NCBI RefSeq assembly: GCF_014127285.1
Contig: NZ_CP059901.1
Location: 2,666,001 to 2,730,000, forward strand
DNA: 64,000 bases
Source: Mumia sp. ZJ1417
GTDB lineage: Bacteria; Actinomycetota; Actinomycetes; Propionibacteriales; Nocardioidaceae
Direction of reading: 5' to 3'
Shown here: in pieces, positions 63,297 to 64,000 of the stretch
Numbering within the stretch: position 1 is the stretch's first letter
How the letters are laid out: every line of letters starts with the position of its first letter
Made by a program: the position numbers and the translations under genes
The notes under the pieces: generated by a model
Database searches by the model: none
Told to the model about the DNA's origin: nothing
What the model saw: the letters and a program-made list of their open reading frames with translations, nothing else

Positions 63297-64000
63297 TCAC
63301 CGGACCTGACGCACCGACGCCATCATGCTCGCGTCCGCACCTGTCGAATAGATCGCGAGCTCGAGCGAGTACCCCGCGAAGTCGCCTTCCTGACGTTCCG
63401 CGGCGGCGGCAACCCACGAGGACCCGGCCTCGTCGCTGAGACCGAGCCCGACCAACTCGAGACCGAGGGCGGCGCGGGCCTGCTTCTCGTCGAGCGGGGT
63501 GTCGTACGTCGCGCCGCGGACCGACAGGTTCCAGCTGGTCGACGTCTCGTGATCCATCCCGAGGACGTGGACGGACGTGCGGCCGTCGTCCTTCTCGCAC
63601 GAGATCGACTCCGCGTCGTCCTTCTTGCAGGTGAACCCCTTGGCCGCCAGCGTCGGAGCCAGCGTGGCGGTGGTCCCGGGCGACGGCCCGGCGCCCGGGA
63701 TCGCCTCGGCACCCTCGGAGCGGATCTGGAAGCCGTCACCGTACGCGGTGAAGGTGGCGGCGGTGCCGAGGTCGTCGGGACCGAGGTCGGTGTCTGCCGC
63801 GGCAGCGGCGGTCAGCTCGTCGCCCAATCCGTCGAAGAGCGTCTCGCCGACGGCCTGCGCCGCGACCGCGGTGACCGCCGCGGGATCCGTGACGAGGTAG
63901 GCCGCGAGGTCCACGTTCGTGACGACGCCATCCGCGAGGTCGACACGAAGCGTCGCGCGCTGCGGGTCCTCGCCGGCAACGAAGGAGTGGCAACGCACGA
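63297..64000 (-). CDS. Putative secreted or lipoprotein-like protein, 5' end outside window
   Basis: At least 233 residues read from the right edge; the start lies beyond the window, or possibly at a GTG near 63998. The visible part is mixed alpha/beta, Ala/Asp-rich, with a cysteine pair in FTCKKDDAESISCEK and no membrane segment. No family recognised. It ends 77 nt before the gatC start on the same strand, separated by a promoter-sized gap. Confidence 0.6.
   Translation of the reverse strand, partial: VRCHSFVAGEDPQRATLRVDLADGVVTNVDLAAYLVTDPAAVTAVAAQAVGETLFDGLGDELTAAAAADTDLGPDDLGTAATFTAYGDGFQIRSEGAEAIPGAGPSPGTTATLAPTLAAKGFTCKKDDAESISCEKDDGRTSVHVLGMDHETSTSWNLSVRGATYDTPLDEKQARAALGLELVGLGLSDEAGSSWVAAAAERQEGDFAGYSLELAIYSTGADASMMASVRQVR

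Overview
The window is about 70% G+C, with overlapping ATGA/GTGA stop-starts, frequent GTG/TTG starts, a Zur-controlled zinc operon, an MsiK-type shared sugar ATPase and actinobacterial leader-peptide attenuators. This points to a high-GC Gram-positive actinomycete. Gene content resembles Nocardioidaceae (Propionibacteriales); the genus cannot be fixed from this window. The stretch is mostly chromosomal housekeeping. I see no phage, transposase, CRISPR, rRNA or tRNA.

Layout. 1-4300: minus-strand block of a small coiled-coil protein, the chromosome-condensation ATPase smc and a hotdog thioesterase cut by the window edge. 4543-13400: amino-sugar locus (ROK repressor, lipoprotein binding protein, two permeases, GH3 N-acetylhexosaminidase, ROK kinase, nagB) followed by a convergent msiK-like ATPase. 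13575-22969: two bacterial PH-domain membrane proteins, an amidohydrolase, dusB, alaA, a lipoprotein coupled to glyS, an aldo/keto reductase, a small monooxygenase and a small membrane protein. 23035-26942: znuA-znuC-znuB-zur plus a conserved unknown gene, with a Zur box over the promoter. 27204-36317: an orphan ROK regulator, a secreted C39-like peptidase, cimA with its attenuator, a medium-chain reductase, an unknown gene and a secreted GH3-PA14 beta-glucosidase. 36368-38806: ilvE, leuB and a 50-codon gene. 39123-43558: a methyltransferase, a YczE/MocR divergent pair, and a sigma factor with its membrane partner. 43580-46582: thiM-thiE-thiD-tenA behind a TPP riboswitch. 46684-52377: ilvC, ilvN, ilvB (with attenuator) and ilvD. 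52503-58769: DUF4234 protein, a SatD-like/membrane pair, a BNR propeller divergent from a PadR regulator, an ATP-grasp protein, an MpaB-family oxygenase and a 2-hydroxyacid dehydrogenase. 58810-64000: an alpha/beta hydrolase, gatC-gatA-gatB, and a lipoprotein-like gene cut by the window edge.

How it works together. Branched-chain amino acid synthesis dominates: cimA, ilvB/N/C/D, leuB, ilvE and the alanine transaminase alaA are all here. Both cimA and ilvB are preceded by a short leaderless leader peptide, a two-part hairpin and a U-tract terminator. Sugar, zinc and thiamine functions each form one co-regulated unit with a visible control element.

Two non-coding themes stand out. Many genes have a TANNNT -10 element 6-7 nt before the start codon, predicting leaderless mRNAs. 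Many gene ends carry unusually long perfect or near-perfect hairpins without a U-tract. No clearly new defence or metabolic system was found. The best candidates for something undescribed are the SatD-like/membrane-protein pair with its 72-bp nested palindrome, the matched cimA/ilvB attenuators, and a head-to-head 21-bp repeat array at 59721-59865.
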